Both the position numbers and the translations under genes were made by a program. A stretch of 7,869 nucleotides of DNA, taken from the NCBI GenBank assembly GCA_023394035.1, contig JAEXBK010000097.1, forward strand, positions 1-7,869, in the 5' to 3' direction. Positions within the stretch are counted from its first letter, which is position 1, and each line of letters starts with the position of its first letter. The notes beneath the pieces were generated by a model, which saw only the letters and a list, made by a program, of their open reading frames with translations, made no database searches and was not told the DNA's origin. Below, in pieces: positions 1 to 6,090 of the stretch. This DNA is from Bacillota bacterium. Its GTDB lineage: Bacteria; Bacillota; Clostridia; Peptostreptococcales; Anaerovoracaceae.

Positions 1-144
1 CCTACATCGGGATGCCTCATGGGTTCACTTGCAATAGCAAGACTTGACTGGTCAAATTGGGTCAAATTCGTTTGGAAATATCTCGGAATACTTATGCTCG
101 GCGCAGTAATCACTATCATTATCGCAAGCGTAACAGGATTCTAA
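1..144 (+). CDS. C-terminal end of a YfcC-like integral membrane transporter (5' partial)
   Basis: The first reading frame is open from the window edge and gives 47 residues before a TAA stop, so only the C-terminus is present. It begins PTSGCLMGSLAIARLDWSNW and ends in a hydrophobic helix (LGILMLGAVITIIIASV) followed by TGF. The PTSG-x-LMGSLA-x-AR pattern followed by a W-x-K-x-x-W stretch and a last membrane helix is what I remember of the YfcC/DcuC-type permeases of the ion transporter superfamily; this is recognition from memory, not a search. It would sit in the cytoplasmic membrane. The stop is 16 bases before the iadA start with no terminator between, so the two genes probably share a transcript. 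From that context the substrate may be a peptide or amino acid (inference). Membership of the related AbgT or short-chain fatty acid transporter families cannot be excluded from so short a piece. Confidence 0.65.
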   Translation, partial: PTSGCLMGSLAIARLDWSNWVKFVWKYLGILMLGAVITIIIASVTGF

Positions 145-160
145 ATTAAGGATATTTTAT

Positions 161-1333
161 ATGAAGCTTATAAAAAATGCTGAAGTGTACGCTCCTTCCT
201 ATCTCGGAAGAAAGGACATATTCATCGCCGGAGGCAAAATCTGCAAAATCGCAGATAAAATAAGCCTGCCGGATGAGCTTGGAGCAGAAATCATAGATGC
301 TTCGGGTATGGTGATCACGCCGGGATTCATCGACTGCCACGTTCACGTGCTGGGCGGCGGCGGCGAGGGCGGATTCGGAAACAGAACGCCTGAGGGTACG
401 CTTTCAAAATTCACAAGATACGGAATAACTACTGTTGTAGGATGCCTCGGCACCGACGGTGTAGGTCGCGACATGACATCCTTGATAGCCAAGATCAAAG
501 GTCTCAAGGAAGAGGGAATGTCCGCATATGCTTATACGGGAAGCTATCGCGTTCCTGTCGGCACGCTGACAGGCGATCTCATGAAGGACATAATGATGAT
601 CGACGAGATAATCGGAGTCGGCGAAATTGCTATATCAGATCACAGATCTTCACAGCCGACCTTTGATGAATTTGCACGACTTACTGCAGATATACGCGTC
701 GGGGGCGTTCTCTCCGGCAAGGCTGGAATCGTAAACGTTCATCTCGGTGACAGCGAAAGATGCCTCGATCTCATAGAAAGAGTCGTCGACGAAACGGAGA
801 TACCTATAACGCAGTTCCTTCCTACACATGTAAACCGCAACCCTTATCTTTTCGAGAAGGCGGTCGAGTTTGCAAAGAGGGGCGGAACAGTTGACTTTAC
901 CGGTAACGAGGATATAGACTACTGGGAAAAGGAATGCGGCGAAATAAGAGTCTCAAAGGGCATCAAAAGACTTCTTGACGAAGGCGTTTCGAGCGACCTT
1001 TTCACGATCACATCTGACGGACAGGGCAGTATGCCTATATTCTCCGCAGACGGCGTTTTTCAGGGCATCGGTATGGGTCAGTCAAGCTGTCTTCTCAAAG
1101 AGGTTCGCGAATGTGTGCAGAAGGAGAACATTCCGCTTGAAACTGCAATCAAAGCCATCACCTCAAATCCGGCAAAGGTTCTCAAGCTGACGAGCAAAGG
1201 CAGACTCGAAGAGGGACTTGATGCCGATATGTGCATAATGACGAAGGATCTCGAAATAGATTCGGTTATCGCGCTCGGACGCACGATGATAAGCGGCGGA
1301 GAGGTCGTAGTCAAGGGTACCTTTGAAGAGTGA
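161..1333 (+). CDS. iadA: Isoaspartyl dipeptidase (beta-aspartyl peptidase), amidohydrolase family
   Basis: This 390-residue cytoplasmic metallopeptidase matches E. coli IadA in length and motifs; the family hydrolyses beta-aspartyl (isoAsp) dipeptides left by breakdown of damaged proteins. A short N-terminal beta region precedes the TIM barrel. Metal ligands visible are HVH (His60, His62), His194 in VHLGDS, His223 in PTHVNRN and Asp286 in SDGQGS. Substrate residues known from E. coli also align: Glu69 after the GGGG run, Tyr129, Arg162 in SDHRS and Arg226. The bridging position, a carboxylated Lys162 in E. coli (GVKCAISDHR), reads GVGEIAISDHR here, so Glu155 appears to take its place. AAGGA lies 8 bases before the ATG. 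The gene follows a transporter by 16 bases and ends before a hairpin terminator, consistent with a small uptake-and-cleavage operon. Function is secure at family level; exact substrate preference is less certain because of Glu155. Confidence 0.93.
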   Translation: MKLIKNAEVYAPSYLGRKDIFIAGGKICKIADKISLPDELGAEIIDASGMVITPGFIDCHVHVLGGGGEGGFGNRTPEGTLSKFTRYGITTVVGCLGTDGVGRDMTSLIAKIKGLKEEGMSAYAYTGSYRVPVGTLTGDLMKDIMMIDEIIGVGEIAISDHRSSQPTFDEFARLTADIRVGGVLSGKAGIVNVHLGDSERCLDLIERVVDETEIPITQFLPTHVNRNPYLFEKAVEFAKRGGTVDFTGNEDIDYWEKECGEIRVSKGIKRLLDEGVSSDLFTITSDGQGSMPIFSADGVFQGIGMGQSSCLLKEVRECVQKENIPLETAIKAITSNPAKVLKLTSKGRLEEGLDADMCIMTKDLEIDSVIALGRTMISGGEVVVKGTFEE

Positions 1334-1411
1334 TAGGGAAGTGTTCCTACACTTTGATGTAAACTGCACAAACTGAATAAATAATATTCAAATTAAACGC
1401 TGCACGGCGAC

Positions 1412-1446
1412 AAGGGGCTTCGGGAAATCATCCTCGAGGCCTTTTT
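1412..1446 (+). terminator. Rho-independent terminator after iadA
   Basis: The arm at 1416-1424 (GGCTTCGGG) pairs with 1433-1441 over nine positions, two of them G-U, with an 8-base loop, and is followed at once by TTTTT. It lies 79 bases past the iadA stop. The spacer before it contains two small inverted repeats, AAGTGT/ACACTT (1339-1354) and TGAATA/TATTCA (1374-1390), without T-tracts. The minus-strand reading of the hairpin lacks a U-tract, so it should act only on the iadA transcript. Confidence 0.8.
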
Positions 1447-1505
1447 GTATTGAAAACACAAGTTTACGGCATATGAATTAAAAAAAGTACCAAAGTTAAA
1501 TATAT

Positions 1506-1721
1506 CTAATGAAAAGCATTGATTTTGCGGTATTCATCCTTGATTTTTTTTACCTCATTTGAATCTTCATCGCCTATACAACGCTCTCTTCCGCCTTCAA
1601 TCAAGTAGTATCTTATACCGCCGGAAATATGGCGACACCTCATTTTTCTCATTCTGCCTTTACCGATTCGCTTTAACGCCTCCTGAATTTGGAATTCAAG
1701 ATTATCAACTTGTCTGATCAT
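1506..1721 (-). CDS. Small hypothetical protein, possibly a truncated remnant
   Basis: From an ATG at 1719-1721 this reads 71 residues: a helical start (MIRQVDNLEFQIQEALKRIG), a basic segment (KGRMRKMRCRH), then ISGGIRYYLIEGG, and a charged tail ending EYRKINAFH. The arrangement 'basic residues, G-x-RYYL, acidic linker, helix with K/E and EY' resembles, from memory, the N-terminal part of longer hypothetical proteins of Clostridia, so this may be what is left of a larger gene. The frame stays open upstream to a TAG near 1850 but has no ATG there; a TTG at 1764-1766 would give 86 residues. A perfect AGGAGG (minus strand, 1755-1760) lies 6 bases before an in-frame ATT and 7 bases before an out-of-frame TTG, so a point mutation or frameshift may have destroyed the real start. 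No membrane segment or known domain is visible. The function is unknown. Confidence 0.4.
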   Translation of the reverse strand: MIRQVDNLEFQIQEALKRIGKGRMRKMRCRHISGGIRYYLIEGGRERCIGDEDSNEVKKIKDEYRKINAFH

Positions 1722-1754
1722 ATCTTTTCTAAAATCCGTTATCCCAATATTTAC

Positions 1755-1760
1755 CCTCCT
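1755..1760 (-). promoter_or_regulatory. Shine-Dalgarno sequence without a good start codon
   Basis: The minus strand reads AGGAGG here, a full consensus ribosome binding site. The codon at ideal distance in the open frame is ATT, and the TTG one base further is out of frame and meets a stop after one codon. The first in-frame ATG is 33 bases downstream. This pairing of a perfect site with no start is the main reason to suspect that the small gene is damaged. Confidence 0.5.
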
Positions 1761-1779
1761 GCGCAATATAATTTTCCAT

Positions 1780-1809
1780 ATTATACCAAATAAATGCTTA
1801 AGGTGTGAG
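1780..1809 (-). promoter_or_regulatory. Candidate minus-strand promoter for the small hypothetical gene
   Basis: The minus strand carries a perfect TATAAT (1780-1785) preceded by TGG, an extended -10, and a partial -35, CTCACA (1804-1809), 18 bases upstream. Transcription would start near 1772, just ahead of the AGGAGG at 1755-1760. The order promoter, ribosome site, frame supports that this was once an expressed gene. Confidence 0.5.
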
Positions 1810-2006
1810 ATTTCCCATAGATTAATGTGTGTTTTTTTCTATATAGGGGTATTCGCTCCATAATTAGGGTAATAATCATCAAAAATGGAGTGAAAAGTCA
1901 TCAAAATAGTGCGTTTATGGAATAATATACAGGTATTATGTAAATCAAAGGGCTCGGCGGCACCTTCAACCGCCGTTTCAACGCCTGCACCTCGCACGAT
2001 TTTTGC
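1810..2006. other. Non-coding spacer with short direct and inverted repeats
   Basis: No reading frame with a supported start is seen between the small minus-strand gene and the psuK promoter. The stretch contains an inverted repeat of 10 pairs (TTCGCTCCAT at 1852-1861 with ATGGAGTGAA at 1885-1894, one G-U), a direct repeat TCATCAAAA at 1876-1884 and 1898-1906 (22-base period, partly shared with the inverted arm), and a GC-rich hairpin CGGCGG/CCGCCG (1955-1960, 1970-1975, 9-base loop) without a real T-tract. Periodic repeats at one place of this kind can be transposase-binding ends, for example of IS21-type elements, but no transposase is present and this is only a guess. Confidence 0.45.
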
Positions 2007-2034
2007 TTGACTTGCGGCGATTTTGTGGTAATAT
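2007..2034 (+). promoter_or_regulatory. Promoter of the psuK-psuG operon
   Basis: TTGACT (2007-2012) and TAATAT (2029-2034) are 16 bases apart, with TGG directly before the -10 (extended -10). Predicted transcription start is near 2041, about 40 bases before the psuK ATG. A tandem 20-base repeat begins inside the -10 and covers the start site. Confidence 0.7.
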
Positions 2035-2070
2035 ATAAAGAAATGATTACCTATATAAAGAATTGATTAA
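2031..2070 (+). repeat. Two-copy tandem 20-base repeat, candidate operator of psuK-psuG
   Basis: Two adjacent units (2031-2050 and 2051-2070) agree at 17 of 20 positions; the shared core is TATATAAAG-AA-x-TGATTA. The period of about two helical turns would place two protein dimers or monomers on the same face of the DNA. The array overlaps the -10 and the start site and ends at the ribosome binding site AAGGGG, so a bound protein would block transcription. PsuK itself carries a winged-helix domain, making autoregulation a reasonable inference. Confidence 0.6.
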
Positions 2071-2079
2071 GGGGCAACG

Positions 2080-3153
2080 ATGACTAACAGAGAGTCACAA
2101 ATTCTTTCTTGGATAAGAGAGAATCCTTTGATCTCGCAGCAGGAGCTTGCCGAAAGAGCGGGCATAACGAGATCGTCCGTAGGAGTACATGTTTCAAACC
2201 TCATGAAGAAGGGACTTATAACCGGGAGGGGATACGTCCTTTGCGAAGAGGAATACATTACAGTTATAGGCGGCGTTAATATAGACATCGGAGGGATTCC
2301 GAGCAGCACGCTCATCGCAGAGGATTCAAATCCCGGCAAGGTGAGAATGAGCTTTGGCGGTGTGGGGCGAAACATTGCCCATAACGCAAGGCTTCTCGGA
2401 ATAGATGTCAGCATGATGACCGTATTCGGAGATGACCTTAACGCCAAACGCATAATAGAAAATTGCAAGGAGCTCGGTATAGACGTATCGAATTCACCTC
2501 TGCTCGACGGTATGAGGACTTCCACATATCTTTTCATCGATGATGAGCACGGAGACATGAAGCTTGCCGTAAGCGATATGGAGATATACGACAGGCTCAC
2601 ACCGGGGCTTATAAGCACACGAGAGCGACTTTTGCAGGGGGCTTCGGCAATAGTCATAGATACGAATATCCCTAAGGAAACGATAGAGTATATAGCTAAC
2701 AATGCAAATGCACCGATCTTTGCGGATACAGTATCGACAGCCAAGGCTGAAAAGCTGAAGGGCATAATAGGCAAACTGCATACCCTGAAGCCGAACAGAA
2801 TTGAGGCTGAGCTACTCTCCGGAGTGAAGATCAGAGACGAGAAAAGCCTGAAGCGCGCAGCGAAGAAGCTGCTCGATACGGGGCTTAAACGAGTATTTAT
2901 AACGCTCGGCGCAGACGGCGTGCTGGCTGCGGAGGAAGGAACGTTTATCAAGCTTGGTCTTGATGAATGTAATCTCAAAAACGCAACGGGCTGCGGGGAC
3001 GCATTTACGGCGGCACTCGTCTGGGCTTACATGAAGGGGCTGGACCTCGAAAAGTCAGCAAAAGCAGGCCTTGCGGCAGCCTCTGTAGCGATGGAATCAG
3101 AGGATACGATAAACGATATGATGAGCGAGGAGCTACTCGCTTCGAGAATGTAA
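2080..3153 (+). CDS. psuK: Pseudouridine kinase, PfkB family, with N-terminal winged helix-turn-helix
   Basis: This 357-residue protein has a DNA-binding winged helix at about residues 3-52 (ISQQELAERAGI, then recognition helix TRSSVGVHVSNLMKKG and wing ITGRGYVL) fused to a PfkB/ribokinase domain at about 58-345. Kinase marks are GGVNIDIGG near 64-72, the first signature FGGVGRN (92-98), and the ATP-site NATGCGDAF (301-309) with the anion-hole GCGD and catalytic Asp307. The usual motif is GAGD; Cys305 is a mild variant. PsuK phosphorylates pseudouridine to pseudouridine 5'-phosphate in the cytoplasm. The assignment from generic sugar kinase to PsuK rests mainly on psuG 17 bases downstream and on the C-terminal AGLAAASVAMESEDTIN stretch. 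AAGGGG lies 5 bases before the ATG. The HTH fusion occurs in other kinases of this family (E. coli YeiI type) and could let pseudouridine or its phosphate control the operon through the tandem repeat at 2031-2070 (inference). Confidence 0.87.
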   Translation: MTNRESQILSWIRENPLISQQELAERAGITRSSVGVHVSNLMKKGLITGRGYVLCEEEYITVIGGVNIDIGGIPSSTLIAEDSNPGKVRMSFGGVGRNIAHNARLLGIDVSMMTVFGDDLNAKRIIENCKELGIDVSNSPLLDGMRTSTYLFIDDEHGDMKLAVSDMEIYDRLTPGLISTRERLLQGASAIVIDTNIPKETIEYIANNANAPIFADTVSTAKAEKLKGIIGKLHTLKPNRIEAELLSGVKIRDEKSLKRAAKKLLDTGLKRVFITLGADGVLAAEEGTFIKLGLDECNLKNATGCGDAFTAALVWAYMKGLDLEKSAKAGLAAASVAMESEDTINDMMSEELLASRM

Positions 3154-3170
3154 TAAACGGAGGAAATAAA

Positions 3171-4088
3171 ATGAACAGATACCTTGATGTAAATCCTGAA
3201 GTCAAAGAAGCGCTTGAAGTCGGAAAGCCTGTGGTTGCGCTCGAATCAACCATAATATCCCACGGAATGCCATACCCTCAGAATGTTGAAACTGCCCTTA
3301 AGGTAGAGGAAATCATAAGGGAAAACGGAGCCGTTCCGGCAACAATCGCCATAATCGGTGGAAGACTTAAAGCCGGACTCACCCCGGAAGAAATCGACTA
3401 CCTCGGAAAAACCGGCTCAGGCATCACAAAGGTAAGCCGCCGCGATCTTCCCGTAATAGTAGCAAAGGGCATGGACGGAGCAACTACTGTAACGACTACC
3501 ATGATGATTGCCCATATGGCAGGAATCGAAGTATTCGCAACCGGTGGTATCGGCGGCGTTCACAGAGGAGCAGAAACGACGATGGATATATCGGCAGACC
3601 TCGAAGAGCTGGCACAGACGCCTGTTATGGTAGTATGCGCAGGAGCCAAGTCGATACTCGACCTCGGACTGACCCTCGAATACCTTGAAACTCACGGAGT
3701 ACCTGTGATCGGCTACGGCACCAAGGAGCTGCCGGCATTCTATACGAGAAAATCGGGATTTGAAGTCGATTATAGACTCGACACCCCGAAGGAGCTCGCA
3801 GAAGCGTTCTTTGTTAAGAAAAGCATGGGAATAGAAGGCGGAATGCTCGTAACAAACCCGATCCCGGAAGAATATGCAATGGATTACGATGTGATAAACA
3901 AAGCCATAGCTGAGGCTGTCGAAGAAGCTAAGCAGCTCGGCATACACGGAAAGGAAAGCACACCGTTCCTGCTTGCCAAGATCAAAGACATCACGGGCGG
4001 AAAATCACTCGATTCCAACATTCAGCTTGTATATAACAATGCAAAGCTTGCTGCTAAGACTGCAAAAGAGCTTTGCGAAATGAAATAA
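3171..4088 (+). CDS. psuG: Pseudouridine-5'-phosphate glycosidase
   Basis: This 305-residue enzyme matches E. coli PsuG (312 residues) across its length. The family cleaves the C-C glycosidic bond of pseudouridine 5'-phosphate to uracil and ribose 5-phosphate using a lysine Schiff base and a divalent metal. Residues known from E. coli fall at a constant offset of six: Glu25 in ALESTIISHGMP (Glu31), Lys87 in KVSRRDLP (Lys93), His131 in GGVHRGAE (His137), Asp143 (Asp149, metal), Lys160 in CAGAKSILDL (Lys166, Schiff base) and Asn283 in DSNIQLV (Asn289). No key residue is missing. There is no signal peptide, so it is cytoplasmic. The start has GGAGG 7 bases upstream and lies 17 bases after psuK, so the genes are co-transcribed; a strong hairpin terminator follows. 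No dedicated pseudouridine transporter is present in this operon. Confidence 0.96.
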   Translation: MNRYLDVNPEVKEALEVGKPVVALESTIISHGMPYPQNVETALKVEEIIRENGAVPATIAIIGGRLKAGLTPEEIDYLGKTGSGITKVSRRDLPVIVAKGMDGATTVTTTMMIAHMAGIEVFATGGIGGVHRGAETTMDISADLEELAQTPVMVVCAGAKSILDLGLTLEYLETHGVPVIGYGTKELPAFYTRKSGFEVDYRLDTPKELAEAFFVKKSMGIEGGMLVTNPIPEEYAMDYDVINKAIAEAVEEAKQLGIHGKESTPFLLAKIKDITGGKSLDSNIQLVYNNAKLAAKTAKELCEMK

Positions 4089-4097
4089 GACGGATTT

Positions 4098-4141
4098 ACA
4101 CTTTTATTTAGTGCCAAACACTAAATAAAAGTGTTTTTTTT
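4098..4141 (+). terminator. Strong Rho-independent terminator after psuG
   Basis: A perfect 16-bp inverted repeat (arms 4098-4113 and 4119-4134, loop CCAAA) is followed by an unbroken T-run through 4141. It starts 9 bases after the psuG stop. No U-tract follows on the other strand, so it works in the plus direction only. Confidence 0.95.
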
Positions 4142-4164
4142 CTCCAAAATGTTGTATGATATAA
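4136..4164 (+). promoter_or_regulatory. Candidate promoter of the Na/phosphate cotransporter gene
   Basis: TATAAA (4159-4164) is preceded by TGA, an extended -10. The -35 position, 17 bases upstream, falls in the T-run of the psuG terminator (TTTTTT) and is weak. Transcription would start near 4171, giving a leader of about 38 bases. No phosphate-responsive operator repeat is evident. Confidence 0.5.
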
Positions 4165-4208
4165 AATAGCGTGTTTTGCGCCTAATAAAGCGATGTTGGA
4201 GGAAAGTA

Positions 4209-5843
4209 ATGACTATAACCGAAGCGTTTTCTCTGCTTGGAGGAGTAGGGCTGTTCCTGTTCGGTATGACGATGATGTCATCGGGACTTAAGAATGCCTG
4301 CGGAAACAAGCTTCAGGGAATACTCGAAAAAGCTACGAGGAATAGGGTAATCGCAGTATTTGTAGGTATTGCTGTAACGATGCTTATTCAGAGCTCATCG
4401 GCTACTGATGTAATGGTCATCGGATTTGTAAACTCAGGCATGATGGATCTTGCACAGGCTGTCGGCGTTATCATGGGTGCCAATATAGGTACTACCATAA
4501 CGGCGCAGATTACGGCTTTTGATCTTACCGCATACGCACCTCTCATATTGTTTACCGGTACGATAATGTACCTCTTTATGAAAAAGAGCATGGTCAAGCA
4601 TGTCGGAGAGATAATAATGGGCTTCGGTATGCTCTTTGTCGGCATATCGATAATGAAGCATGCAATTGCACCTCTTGCAAAGAGCGCAGAATTTATTGAC
4701 TTCCTTTCGGGACTCGATAATCACGCGTTGGCGCTTTTGTTCGGAATTGCCTTTACAGCACTGCTCCAGAGCTCATCTTCCTCGACGGTTATTTTCCAGA
4801 CATTTGCGGTACAGGGACTTCTTAGCTACGAAACGGCCGTATACCTCACGATAGGTGCGGCTATAGGTTCTGTTACGCCGAACATACTCGCTTCGCTTAC
4901 CACAAACAGAAACGGTAAGAGAACTGCAATACTTAATCTTTTGTTCAATCTTATCAGGGCTGCAATGCTCGTGATCCTGATTAACATATTCCCTCAGATA
5001 CTCGAATTTATCCGTTCGCTCTCGCCTGACGAAATCGGAAGACAGATAGCTAATACACACACGATGTTTGCTATAATTGCGGTAGTTGTAGAGCTTCCTT
5101 TTGCACACCTCATTATCAGACTTGCGAAGAAGATAATCCCTGTAAGACAGGAGGAAAGCGAGCGTGCAGAAGAACGCAAGCTTCAGTATATGCTGAACCT
5201 CTCGGCGGTTCCTGTAGGTGTAGCTATAGACTATACCCACAGAGAAATAACGCGAATGGGGCGCATAGCGGAGAAAAATCTGCGCAACGCACTGAACTGC
5301 TTTTTCAATTATTCTCCTGAGCTTGCAGAAAATGTTCGCGCGAGGGAAGAGACTGTCAACATACTCAATCATACAATCGCAAATGCCATGTCTGAGCTCA
5401 GAACTCTCGATTTGAGCTCGGAAGATCTGCGTATAGTATCAAAGCTTACGATAGCTGTTACGGATATTGAACGCCTCTCGGATCATGCCGAAAATATAAT
5501 AGAGTATATAGAAGAGCTGAACTGCACCAATACGGGCATGAGCAATATGGCACGCATAGAGCTGAGAAAGATGGCAGACGATGCAGTTGACGCTGTTCAT
5601 GTGGCGCTCAATGTTTTTGAGACGAGCGATTATGGGCTTCTGCCGGAGGTCGAAGCGCTCGAAGCACGCGTCGATATGCAGGAGTCGGAGCTTGTTCATA
5701 ACCATGTTGACAGAATGATGCAGTCTATATGCGATCCTTTGAGCAGCGTTATTTTTACGGATGTTGTTACGGATCTTGAACGCTGCGCCGACCATGCAAT
5801 AAACCTTGCCTATGCACTTAAGCAAAGACCTGTAAGGGAATAG
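4209..5843 (+). CDS. Na/Pi cotransporter family protein with C-terminal PhoU-like domain
   Basis: The start chosen is the ATG at 4209, which has GGAGG 6 bases upstream; the longer frame from 4176 would place that site inside the gene. The product is 544 residues. Residues 1-310 form the membrane part, two inverted halves each with the family's Gln-Ser-Ser-Ser motif: QSSSATDV (61-68) and QSSSSSTV (187-194). GANIGTT (90-96) follows in the first half; the matching site in the second half is GAAIGSVTPN (216-225). After a charged linker (313-325), residues about 335-540 are helical and PhoU-like, with ERLSDHAENI (421-430) and DLERCADHAINL (522-533), the acidic D-x-x-E-R-x-x-DHA type metal-binding motif repeated in both halves. 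The protein should move phosphate with sodium across the cytoplasmic membrane; the family (NptA/YjbB type) includes members that export phosphate, so direction is open. It stands alone in its transcription unit. Confidence 0.92.
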   Translation: MTITEAFSLLGGVGLFLFGMTMMSSGLKNACGNKLQGILEKATRNRVIAVFVGIAVTMLIQSSSATDVMVIGFVNSGMMDLAQAVGVIMGANIGTTITAQITAFDLTAYAPLILFTGTIMYLFMKKSMVKHVGEIIMGFGMLFVGISIMKHAIAPLAKSAEFIDFLSGLDNHALALLFGIAFTALLQSSSSSTVIFQTFAVQGLLSYETAVYLTIGAAIGSVTPNILASLTTNRNGKRTAILNLLFNLIRAAMLVILINIFPQILEFIRSLSPDEIGRQIANTHTMFAIIAVVVELPFAHLIIRLAKKIIPVRQEESERAEERKLQYMLNLSAVPVGVAIDYTHREITRMGRIAEKNLRNALNCFFNYSPELAENVRAREETVNILNHTIANAMSELRTLDLSSEDLRIVSKLTIAVTDIERLSDHAENIIEYIEELNCTNTGMSNMARIELRKMADDAVDAVHVALNVFETSDYGLLPEVEALEARVDMQESELVHNHVDRMMQSICDPLSSVIFTDVVTDLERCADHAINLAYALKQRPVRE

Positions 5844-5916
5844 ACATTGAACCAATGGTAATGTGCTGCAGCCGGCTATGCTTTGCGCTAAATGTGCCAT
5901 TTGCTGCATTTGATCG

Positions 5917-5953
5917 TTCGAGCCATTCGAGCCGTTCGAGCGTTCGGTTCGTT
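5917..5953 (+). repeat. Short tandem repeat, 9-base period, TTCGAGCC(A/G)
   Basis: The units read TTCGAGCCA, TTCGAGCCG, TTCGAGCG, then decay to TTCGG-TTCG-TTCAGG. It is GC-rich and sits in non-coding DNA just before an AT-rich inverted repeat. On the minus strand the frame would encode a low-complexity Asn-Gly-Ser run. Such short arrays change copy number easily by replication slippage. No function can be assigned. Confidence 0.6.
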
Positions 5954-5994
5954 CAGGTGACGGGGCGTATCGCATTTGACCTAAAACCATGTAT

Positions 5995-6090
5995 AAAAAA
6001 GAATTATGCATGATTTCCTTTAAAATATCTACAGAAATCCAATCTTGTGGCAGTTTTGTAGATATTTTTTGTTTTTTCATGCATAATTCT
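5995..6090. terminator. Nested inverted repeat, probable bidirectional terminator
   Basis: Two perfect inverted repeats are nested: outer arms of 14 bp (AGAATTATGCATGA at 6000-6013, complement at 6077-6090) and inner arms of 12 bp (AAAATATCTACA at 6022-6033, complement at 6057-6068). Internal stretches 6014-6021 and 6069-6076 are pyrimidine-rich and unpaired; the inner loop is 23 bases. On the plus strand the inner hairpin is followed by TTTTTT-equivalent runs broken by one G (to 6077), and on the minus strand the outer hairpin is followed by TTTTTT (5995-6000). It lies between convergent genes, so it can end both transcripts. The low GC and the two-tier form are unusual for a plain terminator; a small non-autonomous mobile element is another possibility. 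Confidence 0.6.

Noticed and set aside
1955..1975. GC-rich hairpin CGGCGG/CCGCCG as a terminator or riboswitch element ahead of psuK
   Set aside because: It has only TTT after it and lies upstream of the psuK promoter, so it cannot be a leader riboswitch of that operon. No riboswitch core was recognised.
2067..2978. Minus-strand open frame of 303 codons antisense to psuK
   Set aside because: It is serine/leucine-rich, lacks any motif and mirrors the codon bias of psuK, whose own protein has clear family motifs. It is a shadow frame.
4176..4208. Upstream ATG extending the cotransporter by 11 residues
   Set aside because: GGAGG at 4198-4202 serves the ATG at 4209 at ideal spacing, and the extension MRLIKRCWRKV has no ribosome site and precedes a typical family N-terminus.
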